Below are positions 27,139 to 37,400 of a stretch of DNA of 64,000 bases, piece after piece. Each line of letters opens with the position of its first letter. Within the stretch, counting starts at the first letter, position 1. The stretch is taken from NCBI RefSeq assembly GCF_016107625.1, contig NZ_JABASV010000004.1, positions 310,001 through 374,000 on the forward strand, written 5' to 3'. The notes under the pieces are model-generated. The model did not search any database and was not told the DNA's origin. It saw only the letters and a list, made by a program, of their open reading frames with translations. The translations under genes were made by a program, and so were the position numbers. This DNA is from Vreelandella alkaliphila (GTDB lineage: Bacteria > Pseudomonadota > Gammaproteobacteria > Pseudomonadales > Halomonadaceae).

Positions 27139-28734
27139 TTACTCCTTTAGCACGCTAGAAAGCAGCGCGGTGGCGCTTTCAATTAACTCGTCCAAATGCT
27201 GCGAGCCTTTGAAGCTTTCAGCGTACACTTTATAGAGCGATTCAGTACCACTGGGGCGGGCCGCAAACCAACCATTATCAGTTGTTGCCTTCAAACCACC
27301 AATGGCTGCGCCGTTGCCGGGGGCATTAACCAATACCGCGGTGATCGGGTCACCGGCTAACGTGGTTTCCGTAACACTGTCAGCAGTAAGCTTCTTAAAA
27401 GCTGCTTTTTCTTCAGCTGTACAGGCAGTATCGACGCGCTTGTAGAACGGCTCGCCGAAGCGTTCGGTTAATGAACGGTAGTACTCACTGGGCGTTTTCC
27501 CTGTGACCGCAGTAATTTCAGCCGCTAACAAGCAAAGCGCAATACCGTCTTTATCAGTAGACCAAGCCTTTCCATCGCGCGTTAACAAGCTCGCACCAGC
27601 GCTCTCTTCACCACCGAAGGCAAGCCATCCCTGGTGCAGCCCTTCAACAAACCACTTAAAACCAACCGGCACTTCATAAAGCTCACGTTGATGGGCAGCC
27701 ACAACCCTATCAATCATCGAAGAAGACACCAGCGTCTTACCTATGTTGAGCGTTTCCGCCCACTCAGGACGATGGCCAATCAAATAGTCCACGCACACCG
27801 CTAAAAAGTGATTCGGATTCATCAACCCGTTGGCATCCACAATGCCGTGGCGATCAGCGTCAGGGTCGTTGCCAAAAGCGAGATCAAAGCGGTCTTTGAT
27901 CTTTAACAAGTTAGCCATGGCATCAGGGCTAGAGCAATCCATACGAATCTTACCGTCGTGATCCAACGGCATAAAATCGAAACTGGCATCTGTTGATGTA
28001 TTGACCACCTCAAGATTCAAGCCATAGTGTTCAGCCACTGCCTGCCATACTGGCAGCGCTGTTCCACCCATGGGGTCAACGCCAAGAGTGAGGTTAGCGT
28101 TTTGGATAGCAGCCATGTCCACCACCTCGCCCAGCTGAGCTACATAGTGGGCGGTGAAATCATACGCTTGCGCATGCGCCAACGCCTGCTCTAACGGCAC
28201 CGGTGAAATATCACATAACTGACGTAGCAAATAGGCATTGGCGCGAAGCTCAATCCATTTTGTTGCTTCGGTATCCGCTGGCCCGCCATGCGACGGGTTG
28301 TACTTAATACCGCCATCTTCAGGTGGATTATGGGAAGGGGTAATAATCAAACCATCGGCTAACGCAGTGTCTGGTGCTGCCTGAGGATTGAGTTGGTTAT
28401 GCTGCAAAATTGCACGACTGACCAGTGGTGTAGCCGTAATACCATTATCTTTTTCAATGAATACAGGCACTTTATTGGCGGCCAGCACCCGCAACGCACA
28501 CTCCCATGCGGGTTTTGAAAGTGCATGAGTATCGTAGCCAAGGAACATAGGGCCCTGATAGCCTGCCTCAGAGCGGTAATCAACCACCGCTTGAGTAATC
28601 GCAAAAATGTGCGCAGCGTTAAAGGTGCGATCTGTAGCACGCCCTCGGTGACCTGAGGTTCCAAATGCCACACGCTCTTTTGCAATGTTGGCATCTGGAG
28701 TTTCATCAAAAAACGCCTTAACGATGGCATCCAT
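27139..28734 (-). CDS. pgm: Phosphoglucomutase (alpha-D-glucose-1,6-bisphosphate dependent)
   Basis: A 531-residue alpha-phosphohexomutase of the glucose-specific Pgm type. It has VAFGTSGHRG near the N terminus, the phosphoserine loop IITPSHNPPEDGGIKYNP, the Mg site GNDPDADRHG, the sugar loop FGGEESAGAS and the phosphate loop ARPSGTESLYKVYAE. It interconverts glucose-6- and glucose-1-phosphate and feeds galU directly downstream. It is one of three phosphohexomutases in the window, with glmM and the ManB-like protein. Confidence 0.95.
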   Translation of the reverse strand: MDAIVKAFFDETPDANIAKERVAFGTSGHRGRATDRTFNAAHIFAITQAVVDYRSEAGYQGPMFLGYDTHALSKPAWECALRVLAANKVPVFIEKDNGITATPLVSRAILQHNQLNPQAAPDTALADGLIITPSHNPPEDGGIKYNPSHGGPADTEATKWIELRANAYLLRQLCDISPVPLEQALAHAQAYDFTAHYVAQLGEVVDMAAIQNANLTLGVDPMGGTALPVWQAVAEHYGLNLEVVNTSTDASFDFMPLDHDGKIRMDCSSPDAMANLLKIKDRFDLAFGNDPDADRHGIVDANGLMNPNHFLAVCVDYLIGHRPEWAETLNIGKTLVSSSMIDRVVAAHQRELYEVPVGFKWFVEGLHQGWLAFGGEESAGASLLTRDGKAWSTDKDGIALCLLAAEITAVTGKTPSEYYRSLTERFGEPFYKRVDTACTAEEKAAFKKLTADSVTETTLAGDPITAVLVNAPGNGAAIGGLKATTDNGWFAARPSGTESLYKVYAESFKGSQHLDELIESATALLSSVLKE

Positions 28735-28761
28735 TCTATTTGCTCCCTGATTAATATTTGG

Positions 28762-29814
28762 CTAATCCGCACGCGCTTGCCAAAACCTTAGTGCACGCTG
28801 CGGATTACCGATTTCACTGGCGTCTTTTGCGGCCTGCTGCGCCATTTTAGCCGTCGCCATTGGATTATTAAGTAGCTGCTCAATAGCAGCTTGCCAAGCC
28901 TCTGGGACATCTTCTACCAACAGCCCATTGACCCCGTCGCTCACCACATCGGTATAAGGATAACGATTAGAATAGACACCTACTCCGCCCATCGCAGCTA
29001 TATCGAGAAACTTAATAAATGACTTGCCCTGATTAAAGGGTGTGTTTAATAACGGCGCTAGACCAATGTGCAACTGACACTTAGCCTGATAACTGCGAAA
29101 AGCGTGCCAAGGTAGCGGGTCTGGTGCCAAAACATTAGGTAATTCTACCAAGGCCTTTGGCGTATGCTTACCCAGCATCAGCTCAAGCTGTGTGTCGTTG
29201 CGAATTTGCTGAATAGCCTGCAGTGCAGGAGCAATGTGCATTAAGTCATTCAGGTGCGCTCGAGTACCGTGGAAACCAATTCGCCACGGTGCTGAGGATG
29301 AAGGAGATGACTCAAAGTGAGTCTTTATTGGCAGCGTAGCAATAAGAGGCGGCGTTAAGACTGATACGCACTGGTGATGAGGACGAAAACGCTCAGCCAA
29401 AACAGCGCTGCAAGCAATTACTTCATTGCTTAATGCCATTAAACGGGGCTGAAGCTTAGCAACGCGCGCCATACGCTTTCGGTAAGCTGGCGGCAAAGTG
29501 GGATCGTTGGCCGCCGCCCCAATATCATCATCAATTAGATAACCGATATAGCCAAATGCTTGGCGATGCCGTTCTAGCCAGCGCAGCCAGCTCAACGGCA
29601 GCGAGCGGCATAGCAACACATTTGCGCCAGCATACTGGTGTAAAAAAGAGCGGCCATAACGCCAAGCCGCACCAAAAGAGCGCGAGGTAACAGCGCGCTC
29701 AATCATTGCACCCTGAGTTCGCATTGCCGGAGCAGCCGACTCAAGAAAGTAGATATCTTCAGTCGGCAGGCCACCATCGCTAAGCACGACCCAACGCGTG
29801 TGGTAACTCCTCAC
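28762..29814 (-). CDS. Glycosyltransferase, GT-B (group 1-like)
   Basis: A 350-residue protein with a C-terminal half like group 1 glycosyltransferases (WRIGFHGTRAHLNDL; FIKFLDIAAMGGVGVYSN, the nucleotide-sugar region; GVNGLLVEDVPEAWQAAI). The N-terminal half is less conserved (IDDDIGAAANDP). The start is a GTG at 29814, supported by AGGGGG five bases upstream, right after the stop of the preceding gene (10 bp gap). It probably adds a sugar to the surface polysaccharide, on the cytoplasmic side. Donor and acceptor are unknown. Confidence 0.78.
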   Translation of the reverse strand: MRSYHTRWVVLSDGGLPTEDIYFLESAAPAMRTQGAMIERAVTSRSFGAAWRYGRSFLHQYAGANVLLCRSLPLSWLRWLERHRQAFGYIGYLIDDDIGAAANDPTLPPAYRKRMARVAKLQPRLMALSNEVIACSAVLAERFRPHHQCVSVLTPPLIATLPIKTHFESSPSSSAPWRIGFHGTRAHLNDLMHIAPALQAIQQIRNDTQLELMLGKHTPKALVELPNVLAPDPLPWHAFRSYQAKCQLHIGLAPLLNTPFNQGKSFIKFLDIAAMGGVGVYSNRYPYTDVVSDGVNGLLVEDVPEAWQAAIEQLLNNPMATAKMAQQAAKDASEIGNPQRALRFWQARAD

Positions 29815-29823
29815 CCTACCCCC

Positions 29824-32136
29824 TCACTTGAGCGAAAAATCTTCATGCACAAGCGTTAAATTGGGATTGTAAGCGGGGTCGCTGTCTAGGTGCTTACCCC
29901 AGGTACGGCGCATATAAGCAACTTCACTCAGCCAGCGGGCGCGTTTAGTAGGTGTATCGTCGGCACCGCGAGAGATAGACTCATGGTGGTAAAGTTCAGC
30001 AAACGGAGACCACAGGTTACGGTAACCTGCTTGCCTAACCTTTAAACACAAATCAACATCGTTATAGGCAACGCTTAATTTCTTCTCGTTTAAGCCGCCC
30101 ACGTTATTGAACACATTCTTGCGCAGCAGCAAGCAAGCAGCGGTCACCGCAGATAAGTTCTGGACCAACTTCAAACGACCAGCGTAACCATCACTTTCAC
30201 GCGGGAAGAAGCGGTGCGCATGGCCTGCTACGTCTCCCAAACCAAGGATTACCCCACCATGCTGCAGCATACCGTTTGGGTAGTAGAGTTTAGCCCCGAC
30301 ACAGCCAATTTCAGAGCGGCAGGCCTGGCTTACCATCTCGGTTAACCAATGCTCATTGACTGGTTCTACATCATTATTAATCAACCCAATGATGCTGCCA
30401 TGGGACTGCGCCGCGCCAAAATTATTGATCGCTGAATAGTTAAACGGATGATCCCAATGCAATACACGAACACGCGGGTCGCGCTTCGCTACGTCATCCA
30501 TGTAGGCAATGGTTTCCGGGCAGTCACTCTGGTTGTCTAGAATCAGCAGCTCAAAATGAGTGTAGGCGGTGCGCTCTAAAATGGCATCCACACATGGTCG
30601 TAAAATATCAACGCCATTACGAGTAGGCACTAACAAGCTCACTAGCGGCGCAGGATTAGGAATTGGCCACTCAATTCGCACTGAGGTTTCCAACAAACCA
30701 GGGTGTACTACCGCTTTTGCACTAGCCACTTGCTGCTTCAATACGCTGCTGACCAACGAAATAGCATCCTGCTGGTGAAGCGGATGAGGAAAGTCTTCAC
30801 TACGGTGATACAACATGGCAGGCAAATGACACACCGACTTTTCGTTACCGTGAGTCACTTTCCACATCATAAAGGTGAGTGCCAGCGCATAATCAACCGC
30901 AGCTCGGCTGGTCAGATGAGACAGCAAATCCGTCTGCTCAGACTCCAGTTGCCACAGCAGCCGCCGTTTGTAGAGCGCTACACGACCAATGTAGTTGGTC
31001 GAAAGCAACAAATCTGGATTCCAGCCAGGCTTGAAATTTGGCTTGCAGCGTTTGCCATCTGCTCCCAGTACATCTTCATCACTATAAAACAGCTGTGCCT
31101 CAGGATGATCATTCCAGGCTTTTGCCAGCTGACATAATGCTTCCTTCGCTAACTGGTCGCCCCAGCTAATTCGCATGACCCCATCGCCCTGGGTTTGAAT
31201 GAACCCTTGATGGTCTAACTTTGCCAAGGTGCGATGATAACTATGGATCAAGTTGATACGGCTAGTGGTGGGAATATAACGCTCTAACGCTTTTCGCTGC
31301 GCATCGGTGATCTCAGCGGAAAGCACAATAAAGACTTCCCAAAAAAAGTAACTTTGTGCTTTTAAAGAGTTAATGGTGGCAATGAAAGGCGCTTCACCCT
31401 GCTCTAAATCACTCAGCGTAACCGGCATGATAATCGAGAATAGCGGCGCGGTTTTCAGGCCCGCAATAATCGATTGAGGATCTTCAACAATCTCTTTCTC
31501 GGTGGTACTTACCCAACGCGCATAATCTTCAGACACATGCTGCTTTGCGTGGGTTTGGTTATATTCCGCCAAGGCAATTCGACGCCAATTGCGGCCTTGG
31601 GCAACGGATTCAATGTGAAAGTGCCGCACAACGTCGCGCGTTCTCATGCCTTTATAACTGACGTGGTTATTGATCAACCGTCGCGCCAAGCGGCTTCGGG
31701 CGAACCAAGGTGTTAACCACACCCACTCTGCCGTTAAGTTTGCCAACGCTGCTTCACTGGCGAGAAACGAAAAGGCAATTTTTTTCACCCCAAGCGGCAC
31801 CCAAAGAATTCGCTTAGTGGTCTTACCAGGGCGCAGCGAAACGGATGTTTCGAGAATGCCTTTACGGGTATAGAAAAGAATCGTGGCCGCGCCATGGGCA
31901 TCTGCCCCTAGCCCGTCCAGTTCTAGCATATTCCAGCCGGGAAGAGGCTTTTCTCCTTCACTAACACAGTAGGTACTTGCCTTTACGGGCGTATTTACAT
32001 TTGCTGCTGCTTCACTTTTAAAGGCAGGTGCAGCGGCCACACGAATACTGGGATTACGCCGCCAAAAAGAGGGCACAGCACTGTGCCTTCCAATAGCAGC
32101 CATCATTTCTTTTAAACTGACAATATGTTGCCTCAT
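29824..32136 (-). CDS. Glycosyltransferase with two GT2-like domains
   Basis: A 770-residue protein. An N-terminal region of about 200 residues has no recognised domain; a first GT-A-like domain (about 220-450, PLFSIIMPVTLSDLEQG, LFYSDEDVLG) is followed by a clear GT2 rhamnosyl-type domain (about 490-740: VSLLVPTRNGVDILRPCVDA, LILDNQSDC, LINNDVEP, LSVAYNDVDLCLKVRQAGYR). The start at 32136 (second ATG) was preferred because AAGG sits 6 nt before it, while it nearly touches the ATG at 32142. The pattern fits O-antigen or exopolysaccharide transferases of the WbbL/two-domain kind. Confidence 0.85.
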   Translation of the reverse strand: MRQHIVSLKEMMAAIGRHSAVPSFWRRNPSIRVAAAPAFKSEAAANVNTPVKASTYCVSEGEKPLPGWNMLELDGLGADAHGAATILFYTRKGILETSVSLRPGKTTKRILWVPLGVKKIAFSFLASEAALANLTAEWVWLTPWFARSRLARRLINNHVSYKGMRTRDVVRHFHIESVAQGRNWRRIALAEYNQTHAKQHVSEDYARWVSTTEKEIVEDPQSIIAGLKTAPLFSIIMPVTLSDLEQGEAPFIATINSLKAQSYFFWEVFIVLSAEITDAQRKALERYIPTTSRINLIHSYHRTLAKLDHQGFIQTQGDGVMRISWGDQLAKEALCQLAKAWNDHPEAQLFYSDEDVLGADGKRCKPNFKPGWNPDLLLSTNYIGRVALYKRRLLWQLESEQTDLLSHLTSRAAVDYALALTFMMWKVTHGNEKSVCHLPAMLYHRSEDFPHPLHQQDAISLVSSVLKQQVASAKAVVHPGLLETSVRIEWPIPNPAPLVSLLVPTRNGVDILRPCVDAILERTAYTHFELLILDNQSDCPETIAYMDDVAKRDPRVRVLHWDHPFNYSAINNFGAAQSHGSIIGLINNDVEPVNEHWLTEMVSQACRSEIGCVGAKLYYPNGMLQHGGVILGLGDVAGHAHRFFPRESDGYAGRLKLVQNLSAVTAACLLLRKNVFNNVGGLNEKKLSVAYNDVDLCLKVRQAGYRNLWSPFAELYHHESISRGADDTPTKRARWLSEVAYMRRTWGKHLDSDPAYNPNLTLVHEDFSLK

Positions 32137-32172
32137 CGCCATCCTTAACCCATTCCGTTACCAAGGCAACAC

Positions 32173-34482
32173 TTACACAAGATGGCTGCTGGCAATCTGT
32201 TCCCAGCGCAGCAACCCCAAGGTTTGAAGATAATCATTTGATGCGATGATACGCTTTTCATGAACACCTTCAAACGCCTTCTCGTCCAGCTGTGCACACT
32301 TTTGGTGAATCACCTCATCCAGATTATGGGTAACCGTCGGTATCTGCACCACAAAACGGGCATTGGTCTGAGTTGCTAAATACGCTGGAGCAACCGCTTT
32401 TACTAGGTCAGGATCTACATTGCCCGCGCTATGCACAAATACAATGCGCTGAAACACACGGCATAAATAGTTAAACATCGAGTAGCTAGAGGAAGAACCA
32501 AAAATCAAACACGTGCCTGCTATCAAGGCCTCTGGATACTCAATCACCAGTAATCGGCCAAAGTTGGGCAAGCCGTTATCGTAGGTTTTATAGCGAGAAT
32601 GACTAAAAGAAACCAGCACATCAACGCTAGATGTCTGCTTAGGGGTTAGCTTATTACCGAGATCACCGCCCATCGCTCTATTTTTATAACGATCTTTTTT
32701 AAACAGCGCCATGCAGGCCTTCTTTTCGACACCCAGCTTCACCGCTAGCGCAATCGTTGCGGCCAACGCCCCCTGATGGGTCCAATGGGTATCAGTAGGA
32801 ATAAACGCTCCATCCCCCAAGGCTTTCAGTTCCTTGACAGGGTAAACCACCCCATCAGAAGCACTAAGACTAAGCACCTGATGCATGGGACCAGAAGCGC
32901 CCTCTTCACGTGGGTGATAGCTTGCCCCCATAACGCTTTCTTTAGAAGGCGCCACTAGCAATGCCCAAGGAAGTTCACCAGCAACATTTTCAAGCTGATG
33001 GAGATAATTATCCCAACCGTGTATGCCAGCTTTTGTCAGGCGCATACGCCCCATAAACTGGTCAACGCTACCATTAGTGTCGTTATCCAAAAACAGCCAA
33101 CCTTGCTTACCTTGCAACACTTTCAGTTGCTCTGCGGATTCCACGTCTTGAGTATCAACCGTTACTTCTTGCAGTAGCCAACGCGCTTCCTCAAGTGCCA
33201 ACCATAAACGAAAGCTGCCAAGCTTAGGGGGCACCGTAAAACGAAAACCGCACATGCGCTGGGGGTGATCGTCCGCCGACACACAAAAAATATTTTTAAT
33301 AACGTCAGGACGATCAATCTCAAGGGGATGGCACAGCTCAAAAGCAGACTGCCACTCAGCCACAATGCGAACTTGTGAATGCATTTCTATGAGACTTTCC
33401 GGCAATAGCAGCCAACCTTGAACTACCCGCCCAGAAGGCTGAAAGCGCGAACCACGCTGCTCTGAAGGATAATCCAGCGCCCAGCGTTCTATGGGTGGGT
33501 GTTCGCTTGTGGTAGTGGAAGACCACTCTTTTAGGCGGCGTTTCAGCCAGCGGGTTAACTCCGAGCCGGAAGAGGGCTCAGTAGGAAGTGTTTTACTAGC
33601 CTGCTCGTTGGTCTCCGAGCCGCTAATGGCTTGCTTTTTATCAGCAAGCTGCTGCAACCATTTCATTTGTTTTTTGACCTTAGGCGCGAGTTCAGCAGCT
33701 AAATGACACACAACATCGTTGCGATCATGGCGCATAAAATAGTCGCGCTGCTTATGATAGTTAGCTGTTGTGGCACTGCCCCGTTTGGATTTACCCAACA
33801 CAAACTCTTCAACTGATTTCACTAAATAGTGGTTAATGCGAGCACCTTCCCAGGTGACATGCTCACTTAACCCAAACCACGGTTTTCCTTGCTGGTTTAC
33901 ACGTGGGACTAAGGGTTGTCCCAGGCTATTAATATAATGACCACGCTTTAAACGTGCATAGTGAGGGTTATCAAAGCGCTTAACATAGCGTGGACGAACC
34001 ACGCTTTTAAAATGATGATTGGGGCCGAATTCCTGATTAGCTCGCTGAGTAAAGCGCTCAATAACTAACCCATCCTCACGGAATTTTGCGCCATTGGAAC
34101 CAAAGCAGGCCCAATTCAAGCCTAGCGCGCCAACGTCAGGCGAAATAAAGCGCTCTTCTAGCCACGCCAATAGTGTTTGCCCTTCAAGACTCGGCAACAA
34201 ATACTCATCAGCATCAATAAAAGCAACTAAATCAATTCCTTTAGGGCATTTTTCTAAAAGCATTTGATAAGCAGGCAACTGGGGAGGCGTCTCTCCTGTT
34301 GGCACTGAAATCAGTGTTACCAGGCCCTGCTCAGCAAGCACCGACAAGAATTCGTTCGTGCCATCAGTACTGTCGTTATCAGCCATTAAAAAATGGCTGG
34401 CCCCCACCGCAAGATGGAACGCCAGCCACTCAACCAAGCTGTCTAATTCATTTTTAACAATGGCAGCAATCGCAAGCTTCAA
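32173..34482 (-). CDS. Glycosyltransferase fused to AlgX/AlgJ-like SGNH acetyltransferase domain
   Basis: A 769-residue fusion. The N-terminal part (1-260) is a GT2/GT92-like transferase (MKLAIAAIVKNELDSLVEWL, ADNDSTDGTNEFL, FIDADEYLLP). The middle (about 330-450) looks like a beta-sandwich. The C-terminal part (about 455-740) resembles AlgX/AlgJ polysaccharide O-acetyltransferases: LQGKQGWLFLDND, APSKESV, the catalytic D-x-H in TDTHWTHQGA, and a Ser-rich nucleophile loop GSSSSYSMFNYL. AlgX and AlgJ work in the periplasm, but no signal peptide or membrane segment is visible here, so a cytoplasmic role is more likely. The start is TTG at 34482, backed by AGGGG with 6-nt spacing. Confidence 0.82.
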   Translation of the reverse strand: MKLAIAAIVKNELDSLVEWLAFHLAVGASHFLMADNDSTDGTNEFLSVLAEQGLVTLISVPTGETPPQLPAYQMLLEKCPKGIDLVAFIDADEYLLPSLEGQTLLAWLEERFISPDVGALGLNWACFGSNGAKFREDGLVIERFTQRANQEFGPNHHFKSVVRPRYVKRFDNPHYARLKRGHYINSLGQPLVPRVNQQGKPWFGLSEHVTWEGARINHYLVKSVEEFVLGKSKRGSATTANYHKQRDYFMRHDRNDVVCHLAAELAPKVKKQMKWLQQLADKKQAISGSETNEQASKTLPTEPSSGSELTRWLKRRLKEWSSTTTSEHPPIERWALDYPSEQRGSRFQPSGRVVQGWLLLPESLIEMHSQVRIVAEWQSAFELCHPLEIDRPDVIKNIFCVSADDHPQRMCGFRFTVPPKLGSFRLWLALEEARWLLQEVTVDTQDVESAEQLKVLQGKQGWLFLDNDTNGSVDQFMGRMRLTKAGIHGWDNYLHQLENVAGELPWALLVAPSKESVMGASYHPREEGASGPMHQVLSLSASDGVVYPVKELKALGDGAFIPTDTHWTHQGALAATIALAVKLGVEKKACMALFKKDRYKNRAMGGDLGNKLTPKQTSSVDVLVSFSHSRYKTYDNGLPNFGRLLVIEYPEALIAGTCLIFGSSSSYSMFNYLCRVFQRIVFVHSAGNVDPDLVKAVAPAYLATQTNARFVVQIPTVTHNLDEVIHQKCAQLDEKAFEGVHEKRIIASNDYLQTLGLLRWEQIASSHLV

Positions 34483-34491
34483 ATAAAACCC

Positions 34492-37400
34492 CTAGTCATT
34501 CGATACCAGATCAGAAAATTCATCGCGCTGGATGAGTGCGTAGGCGTTGGCTAAAGCCTTGCGTAGCTCAGCGGCGCTAAAGCACGCTTGTGCACGGTGT
34601 CGAGCAGACTGCCCTAGCTGCCTGCACTGGTCAGGATCATTCGTCAACATCGCCACCTGCTGGGCAGCCATCAATGAGTCACCAAAAGGAACTAATATGC
34701 CAGTAGTCGCATCGCCATTTTCAGCAGCAACGACAAGCTCACCCAATGCGCCCCAATCATACGCCACAACAGGCCTAGCCGCGGCCATCGCTTCTAACAC
34801 AGTACGGCCAAAAGACTCCTGGAAACGAGATAGGTTCACCACGATATCCAGCTGAGCCAAGGCTGCCTCAGGATTTTCCACATAGCCCGCAAAACGTATA
34901 TTAGTAGGCGCTTTGCCTTGAGTTTGACGACGCAGCAGGTCATCAATAGCGGGCGTTTGCGCACCAAACAGCACTACTTCAACCCTTGGGGCCAAGGTGA
35001 ATAAATGACCCGCCATTGCTTCTACATCTTTCAAGCCTTTTTTAGCCACATTACTGCTCAACATACCCACGCGAACGCCGCTTTTCTGAGTAAAGCCAAC
35101 GTCTGGCAGTGCAAGCAAGGGCAACATATCAATAGTGTTAGGTACGATCGCAAGATGCGCAGACGAGCCAGGCAATGAAAACGCCTCAGCCACACACTGA
35201 GAATTTACGATAACGACATCTGCAAGCTGATGCACGTGGTTCACAAGCTCATTCGGCGTCGCCCCGAGCAATGCACATAAGCTCTCATCGAAGGCAGGCA
35301 GTTCTCTCACATGCACAAGGGAAGGAATACCTGCACGCTTTGCCGCAAGGTATGGCTCATGCAGCACCGCCGTATTGCCATGCAGTGCCTTAACGTTATA
35401 GCGAGATAGTAGCGCTTCAAACTGGGCTACCGTTGTCTGGTCGGCTTGTTTGCCTACCTGCCACCAACCATAGGGCATTACGACCAGTGCACGACAACGT
35501 GTTAGCAGCGCCTGTTCGTAGGCCACGTTGCTGGCTTCCGGGAGTGTTACCACTACGTTCCAACGCAGTTCGCCCATCGCGTCTAGCACATCTAGCAGGC
35601 TGCGTTCCGCGCCAAACAGCGTACTGCCCGCCTGATGAGCACAAAGCATTACGGTAGGCCGGTTTGCAAAAGTCCGCTTACCCTGCCATTCGGGCAGTGG
35701 CTGATAACCCTTTGCCTGCCCCACACTTAGAAAATGAGCCAGCGGATTAAGGTTAGTTTCTGCAACCTCCGGATAACGGCGCATATAACCAGAGGTCGAA
35801 AAACCTGGGCCAGGATCACGCCCCTCGCCTGCACCACTTTCCATGTAGTGGCTTAACGGCTCTACCGGCGTCTGTTGCAAATCGATATAGCGGGTAAGGT
35901 ACCAGCCCGCATCTAACAAGCCAGACTCACTCACCAGCTCAAACTCACTTGGTGGGGGATTCGGAGGAGCCGTCTCTCGAAGCATGCCTGCCGGAGCGGT
36001 AAACAATCGCTCCGTAGGCGCGATAGGCATATTCAGCCCCTGTCTCAACCCCTGTCTCAACCCCTGTTTCAACTCCTGTGCCGACTGATGCCAGCGCCCT
36101 GCCACTTGCATATAGCGGAAACGATCGCCGGTGAATTGGCTCACCAAATGAGACGAGGCATGCTGGCTTAACGAACCACTATCAGCGAGTCCAAAGGAAA
36201 GCGGTATGCATGGCAGCACGTCATTAACGCTGCCTGCACCGAAGGCGGCTTCTACCCGCCAGCGCCATTCAGTATCCGCATTGACCTTTACACCATCCCA
36301 ATAGCCCAGGGCTTCAAACACCTCACGACGGAACATCAGCGACGACATGTTTGGATACACCCAGCCGTACTCATCCAACCGCCAACGGTGGAACATAAGC
36401 TCAGGAGTTACCCGCACCCAGTGAGACAAACAGGCTTTTATGGTCGGTTGTTCCATTAACGCCCGGCATTGCAGCGAAAGCTTTTGAGGATGCGACCAGT
36501 CATCGCTATCGTGGGTGGTAATAAATGGAGCAGTGGCCGCCGCCATACCCGTATTACGGGCAGCGTAAGCTCCTTGATTATGGGAGTGACGCAGCAACAC
36601 CAGTTCTATATTTGGCGGCAAACTGTTCTGAAGCTGTTCGACCTTAGCAACGCTACTATCGGGGCTAGCATCGTCCACCACGATAATTTCCAAGCGCACG
36701 TCGCGTTGGCAAAACAAGCTAGTTAGCGCCATCGTAATCGTACGTTCCGCGTTATACAGCGGAATAATGACGCTCACGTGAGGAGTGAAGGGTGAAGGGT
36801 GAGTGGTGTGAGGTAAATGGTGAGGAGTAGCGCCACTACCGCTTGATAAGCCTCCACCGAAGTCAGTATCGGAATAATCAGGCGCGAGATTATACAAATG
36901 CAGCAGCTGTTCGGGGTCAGCTAAGGTAATTGGCTGCAATCCCTGGGCCTGAAAATAGCGATTAATTACCGCCAAACGCTCCAGATCTGTATCTGGAGTT
37001 AACCGTTCTTTCGATAAACTGAACGCATTCGCCTTGGCTAACGCGGTATCAGCATGGCCTGGATAATGCGCTTCTAAAAACACGAGCGCCTGAGCTAACG
37101 CGCTTTTACACTGAGAAGAATCGTCAGACTGCTGGCAGCAAGCGTCTACCACCAGCAATGCTGGGCCAGCAAAGCCAAAATTCGGAAGTTTCCCTTCCGG
37201 CAGCAGAACCTCTAACACCGCTGACCAGTTCGCCTGCCAGGCGTACCACCGAGCAAGCTCCCAACGAGCGGTTAAGCGCTCAAGTGGCGTTGCATTATTA
37301 GCAGTAAGTAAACGTTGCAAGCGTGGCAACACAACGGCTTCAGCCCCACGCCACAACGCGTGCCCCCAGCCAATGGCTTGATTGCGACATGGTAAGCGCC

